Source: JBBKWJ01 sp037968895
GTDB lineage: Bacteria; Actinomycetota; Acidimicrobiia; Acidimicrobiales; SZUA-35
Length of the DNA stretch: 23,270 bases
Direction of reading: 5' to 3'
Assembly: GCA_037968895.1 (NCBI GenBank)
Contig: JBBKWJ010000130.1
Span: forward strand, 1 to 23,270
Both the position numbers and the translations under genes were made by a program. The notes under the pieces were generated by a model. That model saw only the letters and a list, made by a program, of their open reading frames with translations, did no database searches and was not told where the DNA came from. How positions within the stretch are numbered: position 1 is the stretch's first letter; each line of letters begins with the position of its first letter. Below are positions 15,137 through 22,332 of the stretch, piece by piece.

Positions 15137-16333
15137 GTGCCCGACTCGCCCCCCAGCGAGGCCGCGAGCCTGCTTCCTGTCGACGATCGGTGGTCGTCTT
15201 CTGTCATTCGAGACCTGCTCGCCCAAGCTCGCCGTCCTGACGTCCTCTCGCTCGCGGGCGGCCTGCCTGCTGAGGAGTTGATACCGCAAGAGCGAGTCCA
15301 CAACGCGATCAATGCGGTGCTCGAGTCGACCGGAGCACAAAGTCTTCAATACGGACTCACCGCGGGCGAACCAGTGCTCGCCGAGGCCATCGCCAGCCGC
15401 TCGCCACGGATTGGTGCGGGGCCAGACAACATCATCATCACTGCTGGCTCACAACAGGCGCTTGACCTGCTCAGCCGGGCCTTCTCGGCTAGCCAAGACG
15501 GAGAGGCGCCGATTGTTGCGATCGAAGATCCTGGCTACCTCGGCGCAGTCCAGGTGCTTCGGTCGAATGGCTTCCACCTTGTCGGGATCCCGGTTGACGC
15601 CAACGGCATCCAGACCGACGAACTCGAAGCCAAACTCGTTGCCGGCCTCCGTCCCCGACTTGTCTACACCAACCCCGCCTTCCAGAATCCAACCGGCGCG
15701 TGCCTTAGTCCCGAACGAGCAACCAAGCTTGTTGCTCTGGCGGAGGAGTACGGCTTTCTGATCATGGCTGATGACCCCTATATCGAGCTGTATCTCGCAG
15801 GCGAGCGGCCGCGCCCAATCCCCTCATCACCCAATGTCGCCTATCTCGGCTCGACCTCGAAGGTCATCGCTCCGGGGCTTCGGATCGGTTGGCTCGATGC
15901 CACACCAGACATCATCAGTCGGGTCGCGCTGGCCAAGCAGGCCGCCGACCTCCAAACGGCCACTCTCAACCAACTCCTCGTCGCCGAGGTTCTTAGCGAT
16001 GGCCGCTGGTGGGATGCCCACCTCGATGCCCTTCGCCTGGGGTACCGCGGTCGCCGCGAGGCATTGCAGGCCGCAGTCGCAGCTCACCTGCCGAGCGCCA
16101 CGGTCACGCCCCAGCGAGGCGGGTTCTTCTTGTGGGTCACGCTTGAGCGCCCGGTCGACGTCAGGCGACTGCTCGACGTCGCTCTTGGAGAGGGCGTTGC
16201 CTTTGTTCCGGGCGACGCGTTCACGATCGATCGCGACGCCCCCGGCACTATTCGATTGAGTTACTCGAATGGCGACCCCACGAAGTACGACGAAGCGCTT
16301 CGCCGACTCGCGTCTGCGTATGCCAAACTCTGA
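15083..16333 (+). CDS. Class I/II PLP-dependent aminotransferase
   Basis: This is a stand-alone aminotransferase of about 416 residues. The fold is shown by SLAGGLPAEELIP near the start, AGSQQALDLL, TNPAFQNPTG and the cofactor lysine K260 in GSTSKVIAPGLRIGW, with the C-terminal substrate arginine in GTIRLSYSN. The GGLP and QNPTG wording is typical of the 2-aminoadipate/aromatic aminotransferase (LysN/ARO8-like) branch. The amino donor is not determined. The frame opens as far back as 14912, but that would overlap the divergent MocR gene. I prefer GTG 15083, 6 nt after CATGAT; GTGs at 15041, 15101, 15119 and 15137 are alternatives. The first 25 or so residues are a repeat-derived, probably disordered tail. 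The thioesterase gene follows after 5 nt. Confidence 0.88.
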   Translation: MPTDDAVPTDDPVPSDNPVPDSPPSEAASLLPVDDRWSSSVIRDLLAQARRPDVLSLAGGLPAEELIPQERVHNAINAVLESTGAQSLQYGLTAGEPVLAEAIASRSPRIGAGPDNIIITAGSQQALDLLSRAFSASQDGEAPIVAIEDPGYLGAVQVLRSNGFHLVGIPVDANGIQTDELEAKLVAGLRPRLVYTNPAFQNPTGACLSPERATKLVALAEEYGFLIMADDPYIELYLAGERPRPIPSSPNVAYLGSTSKVIAPGLRIGWLDATPDIISRVALAKQAADLQTATLNQLLVAEVLSDGRWWDAHLDALRLGYRGRREALQAAVAAHLPSATVTPQRGGFFLWVTLERPVDVRRLLDVALGEGVAFVPGDAFTIDRDAPGTIRLSYSNGDPTKYDEALRRLASAYAKL

Positions 16334-16338
16334 GGCGT

Positions 16339-16785
16339 ATGAGTACCTCTGAGGAATCAACGTCCGCTGCTCTCGTCGACGTTGCAACCTTCAACGCCTT
16401 CATCGCAACCGACCTACCGTTCTGCACGACAATGGGAATCAAGGCCGAATCCGTCGGCGACGGATGGGGACAGCTGCGCTGGACATACGACGCGAACTAC
16501 ACCCGCCCACCAGACTTCGTGTGTGGCCCCATCATGATGGCGCTCGCCGATGCCGCCCTCTACCTGGCGTTATTCTCCGTTGTCGGCCTCGAACCAAACG
16601 CACTCACCAATGAACTGAAAACTAACTTTCTTCGACCAGCGCGTGGACAAGATCTGATCGCCACTGCGAAGATAATCAAGATGGGTCGTCGGGTCGTGTA
16701 CGGCACAGTCGACGTATGCGAAGCCAATGACCTCACACGCGTGATCTCCCAATCAACTGGCAGCTACGTCCGACCAGACGAGTAG
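16339..16785 (+). CDS. PaaI-like hotdog-fold thioesterase
   Basis: The 148-residue protein has the hotdog-fold pattern of PaaI/acyl-CoA thioesterases: PFCTTMGIKAESVGDGWGQL leading into the central helix G-P-I-M-M-A-L-A-D-A-A (about 63-73), then the long strand series TNELKTNFLRPA and the closing strand VVYGTVDV. The aspartate in the central helix occupies the usual catalytic or near-catalytic position. It should hydrolyse an acyl-CoA thioester in the cytosol. It starts 5 nt after the aminotransferase stop, with TGAGG as a weak ribosome-binding site, so the two are likely co-transcribed. This suggests, without proving, a shared amino-acid or aromatic-acid breakdown role. Its 3' end overlaps the convergent Nudix gene by 22 bp. 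Confidence 0.82.
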   Translation: MSTSEESTSAALVDVATFNAFIATDLPFCTTMGIKAESVGDGWGQLRWTYDANYTRPPDFVCGPIMMALADAALYLALFSVVGLEPNALTNELKTNFLRPARGQDLIATAKIIKMGRRVVYGTVDVCEANDLTRVISQSTGSYVRPDE

Positions 16786-17294
16786 GTCTGCCACCAAGTT
16801 GCGAGCAATGGAGCGACGCCACGAGCCGAATCGAAACACACGTCGCGATCAGCCATCCACTCGCTGAGCGAGTTCACGGCGATCTCGTCAGTGCTTGCCA
16901 CTTCTCCATCAGGACACGTGAGCTCAGCATCACTCACCACAACGTAGGCTCGGCCATCAATATTGGATGAGGGGTCGACGAAGGACACCGTTCCGAGCGG
17001 CGCAAGCCCAACGCCGACGATGCCAGCTTCCTCGGCCAATTCGCGTTTCGCGGCGACTTCCCATTCTTCGCCGGCGCCAACGACTCCTCCAAAGCAGAGG
17101 TCCCAGAACGACGGCCATACGTCTTTCCACGACGCTCTTCGATGGACGACGAGCGCGCCGCTCGAACGCACGACCGCCACATACGTACAGCGATGCCGAA
17201 GGTTTCCCGCTCGCATCTGCGCCCTTGTCACGAGCCGAACCACGTTGCCTTCGAGGTCGATCTCTTCGACCACCTCATCAGCCGGAGCGGTCAC
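16764..17294 (-). CDS. Nudix hydrolase
   Basis: The 176-residue protein has a perfect Nudix box at residues 70-92 (G-x5-E-x7-R-E-x-x-E-E-x-G-I), which holds the divalent metal and cleaves nucleoside diphosphate-linked substrates. The upstream segment RHRCTYVAVVRSSGALVVHRRA and the WPSFWDLCFGG lead-in resemble the YfcD/isopentenyl-diphosphate isomerase-like Nudix branch. The GTG start at 17294 overlaps the stop of the ferredoxin reductase (GTGA), so translation is probably coupled and the gene is last in the minus-strand operon. Its tail overlaps the convergent thioesterase gene by 22 bp. The substrate is unknown. Confidence 0.88.
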   Translation of the reverse strand: MTAPADEVVEEIDLEGNVVRLVTRAQMRAGNLRHRCTYVAVVRSSGALVVHRRASWKDVWPSFWDLCFGGVVGAGEEWEVAAKRELAEEAGIVGVGLAPLGTVSFVDPSSNIDGRAYVVVSDAELTCPDGEVASTDEIAVNSLSEWMADRDVCFDSARGVAPLLATWWQTYSSGRT

Positions 17295-18493
17295 GGCGTG
17301 AGTTGCTCTATCGCGTCGGCAAGGCTGGTTTTAGCCTCGATTAATTGACGAGCGATTATCGCGTGTCGCGGACGATTCCACGCCAGCGCACCGATGAATT
17401 CGCCGTCATCATCGGCAAACACTTTCACGAACAAGAAGTCGTCGACGGAGCCGTGCACCACCTGAACATTGTTGCTCGGCTTACCGGCGAGTTGAATTTT
17501 GCGGTCGTACTGATCAGACCAAAACCACGGAACGGGCATAAATGGATCGACCGATTCGCCTGCTGCCTCGGCCAGCAGACGACGAGCCGCGTACGCACCT
17601 TGGTCCAGTGCGTTGTCCCATTGTTCGACCCTGGTTAGCTCGTCGCCAAAGCGATTGTTCGGCCACCGGGCCACATCGCCGGCAGCAACGATGTGTGGCG
17701 CGGCGAGGCAAGTTGCATCGCAGACCACGCCGTTGTCAACGGTGAGTCCCGAACTTTCGAGCCACTCAGTGTTTGGAATGGCGCCAATACCGACGACGAC
17801 GACAGTCGCATCGATTGTTGAACCGTCGCTCAGTTTCGCGCCGGTAACAGCGGTCTCACCAAGTAGTGAGTCGACGCCGATGCCGAGCCTGACGTCGACC
17901 CCATTGGCCTCGTGTAACGCTGCGATTGCCATGCCAGAGTCGGCATCGAGCACACGCATGAGGGGCGCTGGCGCCGCTTCGATCATGGTGACGTCAAGCC
18001 CAAGCTCACGAGCGGTTGCCGCCACCTCAGCTCCGATGAAGCCAGCACCGATAACTAACACTCGCTTTGGACCAGCCTCGAGAGCCGACTTGAGAGATCG
18101 AGCATCATCGAGTGTTCGCAGTGTGAAGACACCCTCAAGATCGCTATTTGGTAACGCCCGTGCTCTGGCACCGGTCGCGATGACCAAGCCGTCGTACGTA
18201 ACTTCGGAACCGTCGCTAAGGCTGACTGATTGCGCTTCGGTGTCAAGGCTGGTCGCCCGGACACCGAGGCGCCAGTCGAGTCCAAGTGCCTCGGGATCGA
18301 TAGCAGCGCGGAGCCTGATTTTGTCTTCGTCCCACTTGCCGGCCAAGAATTGTTTCGAAAGTGGAGGGCGGTCATATGGCAGGTGGTCCTCGGCGCCGAT
18401 CATTGTGATCGACCCAGTGAACTCAGCCCGTCGCAGCGTCTGAGCGGCTTGCAGACCGGCCAAGGACGCACCAACGATCACTACATTGTTAAT
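17291..18493 (-). CDS. FAD-dependent ferredoxin reductase, possible ATT start
   Basis: This pyridine-nucleotide-disulfide-type reductase passes electrons from NAD(P)H to a ferredoxin. It has the FAD-binding GASLAG at the N-terminus, the NAD(P)-binding GAGFIGAE near residue 150, the second FAD motif AAGDVARWPN near residue 275, and a C-terminal reductase domain with WFWSDQYDRKIQLAG. This order is typical of putidaredoxin-reductase-like partners of P450s and dioxygenases. A start at GTG 18481 would leave one residue before the first Rossmann strand core. An ATT at 18493 lies 3 nt after the ferredoxin stop, with GAGGG 7 nt before it, and would give MNNVVIVGASLAG, a normal N-terminus for the family (400 residues). 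The 3' end overlaps the Nudix start by GTGA. Confidence 0.9.
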   Translation of the reverse strand: MNNVVIVGASLAGLQAAQTLRRAEFTGSITMIGAEDHLPYDRPPLSKQFLAGKWDEDKIRLRAAIDPEALGLDWRLGVRATSLDTEAQSVSLSDGSEVTYDGLVIATGARARALPNSDLEGVFTLRTLDDARSLKSALEAGPKRVLVIGAGFIGAEVAATARELGLDVTMIEAAPAPLMRVLDADSGMAIAALHEANGVDVRLGIGVDSLLGETAVTGAKLSDGSTIDATVVVVGIGAIPNTEWLESSGLTVDNGVVCDATCLAAPHIVAAGDVARWPNNRFGDELTRVEQWDNALDQGAYAARRLLAEAAGESVDPFMPVPWFWSDQYDRKIQLAGKPSNNVQVVHGSVDDFLFVKVFADDDGEFIGALAWNRPRHAIIARQLIEAKTSLADAIEQLTP

Positions 18494-18496
18494 GGC

Positions 18497-18688
18497 TCAG
18501 CCCTCGATCGAGATCGCTTGCTTTGGGCACCGCTCGACCGCCTCACGGACCTTCGCCTCTTGATCCGCGCTCGGAGTCTCGTTTAGGACGTACAGGAAAT
18601 CGTCGTCCCTTACCTCGAAAATCTCAGGCGCGACGGCCATACAAATCGCATTGCTTTCGCAAAGATCATAGTCAACAACAACCTTCAT
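18497..18688 (-). CDS. 3Fe-4S ferredoxin of the P450-partner type
   Basis: The 63-residue protein has cysteines C10, C16 and C54-P55. The position of the second cysteine in a 4Fe-4S ferredoxin is asparagine (C-x-x-N13-x-x-C), so the cluster should be 3Fe-4S. Ferredoxins of this size with a substituted second cysteine are known in actinobacteria as electron donors to cytochromes P450. The ATG at 18688 is preceded by a strong GGGAGG ribosome-binding site at 4-5 nt. The ferredoxin reductase gene follows within 3-15 nt depending on its start, and the SDR gene ends 41 bp upstream. It is therefore the electron carrier of this operon. Confidence 0.93.
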   Translation of the reverse strand: MKVVVDYDLCESNAICMAVAPEIFEVRDDDFLYVLNETPSADQEAKVREAVERCPKQAISIEG

Positions 18689-18729
18689 GTGACCTCCCAG
18701 TCAGTTGCAATAGTGTGGCACAACACGCG

Positions 18730-19515
18730 CTAGAAGCGGGTGTAGCCGCCATCGAGCACGAGCTCGTCTCCGGTATGAAAGACCTGTGTCGGGTCGGCCA
18801 GGAAGGCCGCGACGGTCTGGAAATCGTCTGGTGTACCCCACCGCCGGATCGGGGTGCGGGCCGTGGTATTGGCAAGAAACCGCTCATTCTCGCGACCGGC
18901 TTCGGTCATCTCGGTCTCAGTCCAGCCCGGAATCACCGAATTCGCTCGGATGCCGTATCGGGCCAATTCGACCGCAAGACCCCGCACCATTGCGAGCATG
19001 CCCGCTTTGCTTGCCGCGTATGGCTGGGCCGTTGGCGCGCCATGGATTGCCGAAGTAGACGAGACGCCGATGAGCGCTCCCCCTTCACCTCGCGAGATCA
19101 TGTGACGAGCAGCCTCGCGGAACGTGAGGAAGGCGCCATCGACATTGACAGCATGAACTCGGCGCCAGCCTTCGAGCGTCTGATCGACGAATGGACCGCC
19201 GCCCCCAATTCCAGCATTCGCGAAGACGGAATCGACTCGGCCCATCTCATCAACTGCTTCAGCGAAGGCGGTCACGACCTCCTCCTCGGCCGACACATCG
19301 ACCCGCTGAGCGAGCACCCGCCGACCAGTTGCCTCAAGCTCGCCTCGCGCTGTATCGAGCTTTCCCTGATTGGTTCCCCAAATCACGACGTCGGCACCAG
19401 CGGCTGCGCATCCTTTTGCCAAGCCGAGACCGATTCCACCGTTTCCGCCAGTAATGAGCGCAACCCGACCATCGAGCGACGCAGTGTTTTGAACGGGCAA
19501 CGGAGCGTATGACAT
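18730..19515 (-). CDS. Short-chain dehydrogenase/reductase
   Basis: The 261-residue protein is a classical SDR of the usual length. It shows the cofactor glycine motif TGGNGGIG (22-29), NAG (100-102), and the catalytic series S153, Y166 and K170 in PYAASK, ending in the typical DGGYTRF tail. It should oxidise or reduce an alcohol/ketone with NAD(P). The frame is open upstream to 19605, but that would overlap the redoxin gene. The ATG at 19515 lies 7 nt after TAGTGT, marking a leaderless start; an ATG at 19536 is the alternative. The ferredoxin and reductase genes follow on the same strand, and such SDRs often act on P450 products. Confidence 0.92.
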   Translation of the reverse strand: MSYAPLPVQNTASLDGRVALITGGNGGIGLGLAKGCAAAGADVVIWGTNQGKLDTARGELEATGRRVLAQRVDVSAEEEVVTAFAEAVDEMGRVDSVFANAGIGGGGPFVDQTLEGWRRVHAVNVDGAFLTFREAARHMISRGEGGALIGVSSTSAIHGAPTAQPYAASKAGMLAMVRGLAVELARYGIRANSVIPGWTETEMTEAGRENERFLANTTARTPIRRWGTPDDFQTVAAFLADPTQVFHTGDELVLDGGYTRF

Positions 19516-19522
19516 GGCCGGA

Positions 19523-19528
19523 ACACTA
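19523..19528 (-). promoter_or_regulatory. -10 box of the SDR-ferredoxin-reductase-Nudix operon
   Basis: TAGTGT on the minus strand lies 7 nt before the ATG at 19515, within the short gap after the redoxin stop. It would give the operon its own leaderless promoter. Confidence 0.45.
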
Positions 19529-19553
19529 TCTGCCATGTCATCGCTCGTCGAAA

Positions 19554-20192
19554 TCAGACTCCGCTGAGGCGAAGGACCTCGTCTTCGGGGATGGCGCCAC
19601 CCCATTCACCAAGAACCGCGCCGCTCGCATCGAGCAAGATTGAGTACGGCTGACCCCTGACGCCGTAGAACGACCAGGTTTCGAAGCTCTCGTCCCAAAT
19701 CATTGGGAACGAGACCGTTCCGGTTGCCGAAACAAAGTCTTCGGCGAGCGAGAACGAGTCTTGCGCTCCCATACCGACGATGTTGAGGTCGTTTCCGTGC
19801 TGCTGAGCAAACTGCTCAACGCCAGGGCCCTCGGCCCGGCAGGTGGGTCAATGAGGCGCCCAGAACCACAAGAGAGTTGGCGTTTCTCCGTTGGCGAGAA
19901 TCCCAGCGATCTCGACGTCGTCGCCGGTGGCGACGTCTTTAACTACTACTGCGGGGTAGTTCGACAAATCGACGGCGCCGTCAGCGGCCCCATCGGCAGC
20001 CGGGGCTACTTCAGGGGTTGCAGCATCAGCGGTGCTGGGTGCCTCAGTCGAATCCGGGCCGGCGGCGGCGCTGACCGTCTCTGTTGCGGTCGATCCGCAG
20101 GCTGCCGCCATCAGAGCGAGCGCGGTGAGCGCACCGACCGATTTGGCTGCCATTCGGCGACGCGGCGCGAACGATTCTCGTACTTCTGTCAT
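19554..20192 (-). CDS. Thioredoxin-fold lipoprotein, probable selenoprotein (UxxC)
   Basis: Read through one in-frame TGA (19848-19850), this frame gives a 212-residue TlpA/redoxin-like protein. Residues 14-32 look like a lipoprotein signal ending in LMAAAC, with C32 the lipidated residue. An Ala/Thr/Glu-rich linker runs to about 80. The thioredoxin core starts with TPTLLWFWAPH, then the TGA at residue 115, then PTCRAEGPGVEQFA. The TGA sits exactly where the first cysteine of the CPxC active site belongs, giving U115-P-T-C118. The rest of the fold continues in frame: FPMIWDESFETWSFYGV, the cis-proline region RGQPYSILLD and a normal C-terminus. A hairpin begins 8 nt after the TGA. The start is ATG 20192 or GTG 20198. 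A nonsense-mutated cysteine protein is the alternative. It would act as a thiol/selenol oxidoreductase outside the membrane. Confidence 0.8.
19822..19839 (-). promoter_or_regulatory. SECIS-like hairpin just after the TGA
   Basis: On the minus strand CCGGGCC-GAG-GGCCCTGG folds into a 7-bp stem with one bulged U and a GAG loop; a G-C and a U-G pair can extend it outward. The stem starts 8 nt after the TGA, and the loop lies 16-18 nt after it. Bacterial SECIS elements lie within the coding region directly downstream of the UGA, with a G-containing loop at about this distance. The match is by eye. Confidence 0.6.
19848..19850 (-). other. Probable selenocysteine codon (UGA)
   Basis: The in-frame TGA replaces the first active-site cysteine of the redoxin motif. 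It is preceded by FWAPH and followed by PTC. The frame is open for 114 codons before it and 97 codons after it. Confidence 0.72.
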
Positions 20193-20311
20193 GAACACCT
20201 AACCAGTTGCCGACAATTCCAATTCCCGAAACGTAGTCAACATCGCGCTGGATGCGCGTTCAGAGGTGATGAACAATCGAGAAACTGGGAACTATGCGCA
20301 AAATGAACGGG

Positions 20312-20317
20312 TTAACT
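20312..20317 (+). promoter_or_regulatory. -10-like hexamer of the molybdoenzyme gene
   Basis: TTAACT lies 6 nt before the ATG at 20324, the same spacing as at other starts here. It favours that ATG over in-frame ATGs at 20294 and 20303. Confidence 0.4.
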
Positions 20318-20323
20318 CCCAGT

Positions 20324-21892
20324 ATGGAATCGACTATCGACTCGACCCACAATTCACCCTCTCGCCGCTCACGGACAAGCGCCGGTGTCGCCGGACTGGC
20401 CGCTGGCGCGCTCGCCCTTGGCATTGGCGAACTCGTCGCGGCCTTGTTCGCTCCCGTTCCTGGCCCTGTCGTTGCTGTTGCGAATCAGGTCGTCGAGAGT
20501 GCACCGTTGTGGCTTATCGACCTCGGCAAGAGTGTCTTCGGCACCGGCGACAAGGTCGCACTTCTAGCCGGAACCGTGGTGCTTTCGCTCATCTTCGCGA
20601 TCTTGGTCGGTCGTCTGGCCACAAAGAAGCTTGCGTTCGGCGCCATAGGGATAGCCCTTTTTGGCGCACTTGGCTTCGCCGCGATTACCACCGACCCTCA
20701 AGGCACAACGGGCGCAGCAATCGCGTCGGCCGGAGCCGCGACTATCGCCGGCATCGGCGTCCTCGCCCTCTTAACCTCAAGCGCAGCAGCCTCCCCTAGC
20801 CCAATCACCGGCCGCCGATCGTTTCTCACCTGGACCCTGAGCGCCCTGGGTGTCGCCGCGGTCAGCGGCTACGCAGGCAAATTCCTCCGCGATCGAAGCG
20901 CCGCTCAGATCGCGCGAGACGGTGTCCAGATTGTCGAGACTGAGACTGCGGCTAGTGTTGACGCCTCAGTCGCTGCCGCATCTCAGACTCCGGTTGCTCA
21001 AACCCCTGGGATCACCCCCCTCGTAATCGACAACGATTCGTTCTACCGAATCGACACTGCAACCTTGACGCCACAGGTCGACCCGGCAAGCTGGAAGCTT
21101 CGCATCACCGGCCTCGTCGAGCGCGACCTTGAGTTCACGTACGACGAACTCCTCGCACGAGCCGACTGGGTTGCCCCTGTCACGCTCTCGTGTGTCTCCA
21201 ACGAGGTTGGCGGCGGCCTTGTGGGCAATGCGGTGTGGCACGGGATCCCCCTTACTGATCTGCTCGACGAAGCTGGCGTTCGGCCCGAAGCGACTCAGAT
21301 CTCGAGCCGCAGTGTCGACGGCTGGGACTGCGGCTTTCCCACCGAGCTCGCATACGACGGCCGAACGGCCATGGTCGCGGTCGCGATGAACGGCGAGCCT
21401 CTTCCAATCGAACATGGCTTTCCCGCTCGCCTCGTGGTCTCCGGGCTCTACGGCTACGTGTCGGCCACCAAGTGGCTCGACAAGATCGAACTCACAACCA
21501 TCGAAGACTTCAACGGCTTCTGGATCAGCCGAGGTTGGTCAAAGTACGGCCCCGTCAAAACTCAATCTCGGATCGATGTGCCTCGCCGAGGGCAGGCACT
21601 CACCGCAAACTCTCCTACCGCAATCGCCGGTGTGGCATGGGCGCCCGACACTGGAATTGAGCGAGTAGAAGTCCAGGTCGACGACGCTGACTGGGTTGAA
21701 GCCGAACTTGGCGAGGCCCTCTCTGACGACACATGGCTGCAGTGGAGCCTGGCCGCAACCCTGTCGTCAGGCGATCACGTCATCCGGGTACGAGCAACCG
21801 ACAAAACAGGCTTCACACAATCACCTGACCGCGTTGCCGTCGCTCCAGACGGTGCCGAAGGATGGCATACTGTCTCCGTCAGCGTCGCTTGA
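20324..21892 (+). CDS. Membrane-anchored sulfite-oxidase-type molybdopterin oxidoreductase
   Basis: The 522-residue protein has an N-terminal membrane part with helices at about 20-43, 77-97, 103-123 and 131-153. A twin-arginine motif GRRSFL (R164-R165) and a further hydrophobic helix (170-185) follow. After a linker comes a sulfite-oxidase-fold molybdenum domain (about 235-420) with the molybdenum-ligand cysteine C290 in SCVSNEVGGG, then an Ig-like dimerisation domain (about 425-520, IAGVAWAPDTGIERVEVQVDDADW). The catalytic part should be exported folded by the Tat system and stay tethered outside the membrane. The substrate is unknown; sulfite, sulfoxides and similar compounds are used in this superfamily. 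It is divergent from the redoxin selenoprotein with 131 bp between starts. Confidence 0.9.
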   Translation: MESTIDSTHNSPSRRSRTSAGVAGLAAGALALGIGELVAALFAPVPGPVVAVANQVVESAPLWLIDLGKSVFGTGDKVALLAGTVVLSLIFAILVGRLATKKLAFGAIGIALFGALGFAAITTDPQGTTGAAIASAGAATIAGIGVLALLTSSAAASPSPITGRRSFLTWTLSALGVAAVSGYAGKFLRDRSAAQIARDGVQIVETETAASVDASVAAASQTPVAQTPGITPLVIDNDSFYRIDTATLTPQVDPASWKLRITGLVERDLEFTYDELLARADWVAPVTLSCVSNEVGGGLVGNAVWHGIPLTDLLDEAGVRPEATQISSRSVDGWDCGFPTELAYDGRTAMVAVAMNGEPLPIEHGFPARLVVSGLYGYVSATKWLDKIELTTIEDFNGFWISRGWSKYGPVKTQSRIDVPRRGQALTANSPTAIAGVAWAPDTGIERVEVQVDDADWVEAELGEALSDDTWLQWSLAATLSSGDHVIRVRATDKTGFTQSPDRVAVAPDGAEGWHTVSVSVA

Positions 21893-21927
21893 TTCTCAGG
21901 TCAGCACACCCTCGATCTGTGCCAAGG

Positions 21928-21957
21928 CTGACAAGATTGCCCCGCCACCGTTACGCT
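21928..21957 (+). promoter_or_regulatory. Promoter of the HTH gene and its operon
   Basis: CTGACA (21928-21933) and TACGCT (21952-21957) are 18 bp apart. The GTG at 21965 follows the -10 by 7 nt, indicating a leaderless mRNA. Confidence 0.55.
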
Positions 21958-21964
21958 TACCGTC

Positions 21965-22315
21965 GTGCACCCGCTGTTACAAGCCCTTGAACCGGTCGCA
22001 GACTCGCTTGGTGGCACCGTCGTGCCCGTCGCTGAGCGTGTGGAAGGCGACGTCGACCTGGTCTGGGAAGGCAAAGTCGTTGGCGCTTTTCGGGCCGGCG
22101 GCCTACAGGGAGCACTCGATCGCCTCATCGATCAAGTAGAGCGAGAACTCGGCTGCCCGGTGACATCCCTCGATCGTTTCGGAAAGCAAGACGTCGTGCG
22201 ACGCCTCGACGAGCTCGGTGCGTTCACGCTTCGCAAGGCCGTCGAAGACATCGCTGACCGAATGCAGGTCAGCCGATTCACGATCTACAACTACCTCAAC
22301 TCTTCCATGTCCTGA
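21965..22315 (+). CDS. Small HTH protein with YheO-type DNA-binding domain
   Basis: The 116-residue protein ends in a helix-turn-helix (about 75-114: VVRRLDELGAFTLRKA, then VEDIADRMQVSRFTIYNYLN) that resembles the C-terminal HTH of YheO-like regulators. The N-terminal part (about 1-65) has short strands (VDLVWEGKVVGAFRAG) and a helix, and could be a reduced PAS-like sensor domain as in that family, though it is too short for a full PAS domain. It is probably a transcription regulator. The GTG start is supported by the promoter spacing. A thiamine-binding-like protein and a phosphoribosyltransferase follow on the same strand. Confidence 0.75.
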   Translation: MHPLLQALEPVADSLGGTVVPVAERVEGDVDLVWEGKVVGAFRAGGLQGALDRLIDQVERELGCPVTSLDRFGKQDVVRRLDELGAFTLRKAVEDIADRMQVSRFTIYNYLNSSMS

Positions 22316-22332
22316 CCAGGGGGCCTCCCGTC

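Noticed and set aside
18523..19512. 329-codon plus-strand open frame opposite the SDR and ferredoxin genes
   Set aside because: The opposite strand encodes a complete SDR and ferredoxin with all motifs; this frame has low-complexity, Arg/Ser-rich sequence.
19554..19850. Reading the redoxin as a simple pseudogene with a premature stop
   Set aside because: The only disruption is a TGA exactly at the catalytic cysteine codon, the downstream frame is open and fold-like, and a hairpin follows. Without the genome's sel genes this cannot be fully excluded.
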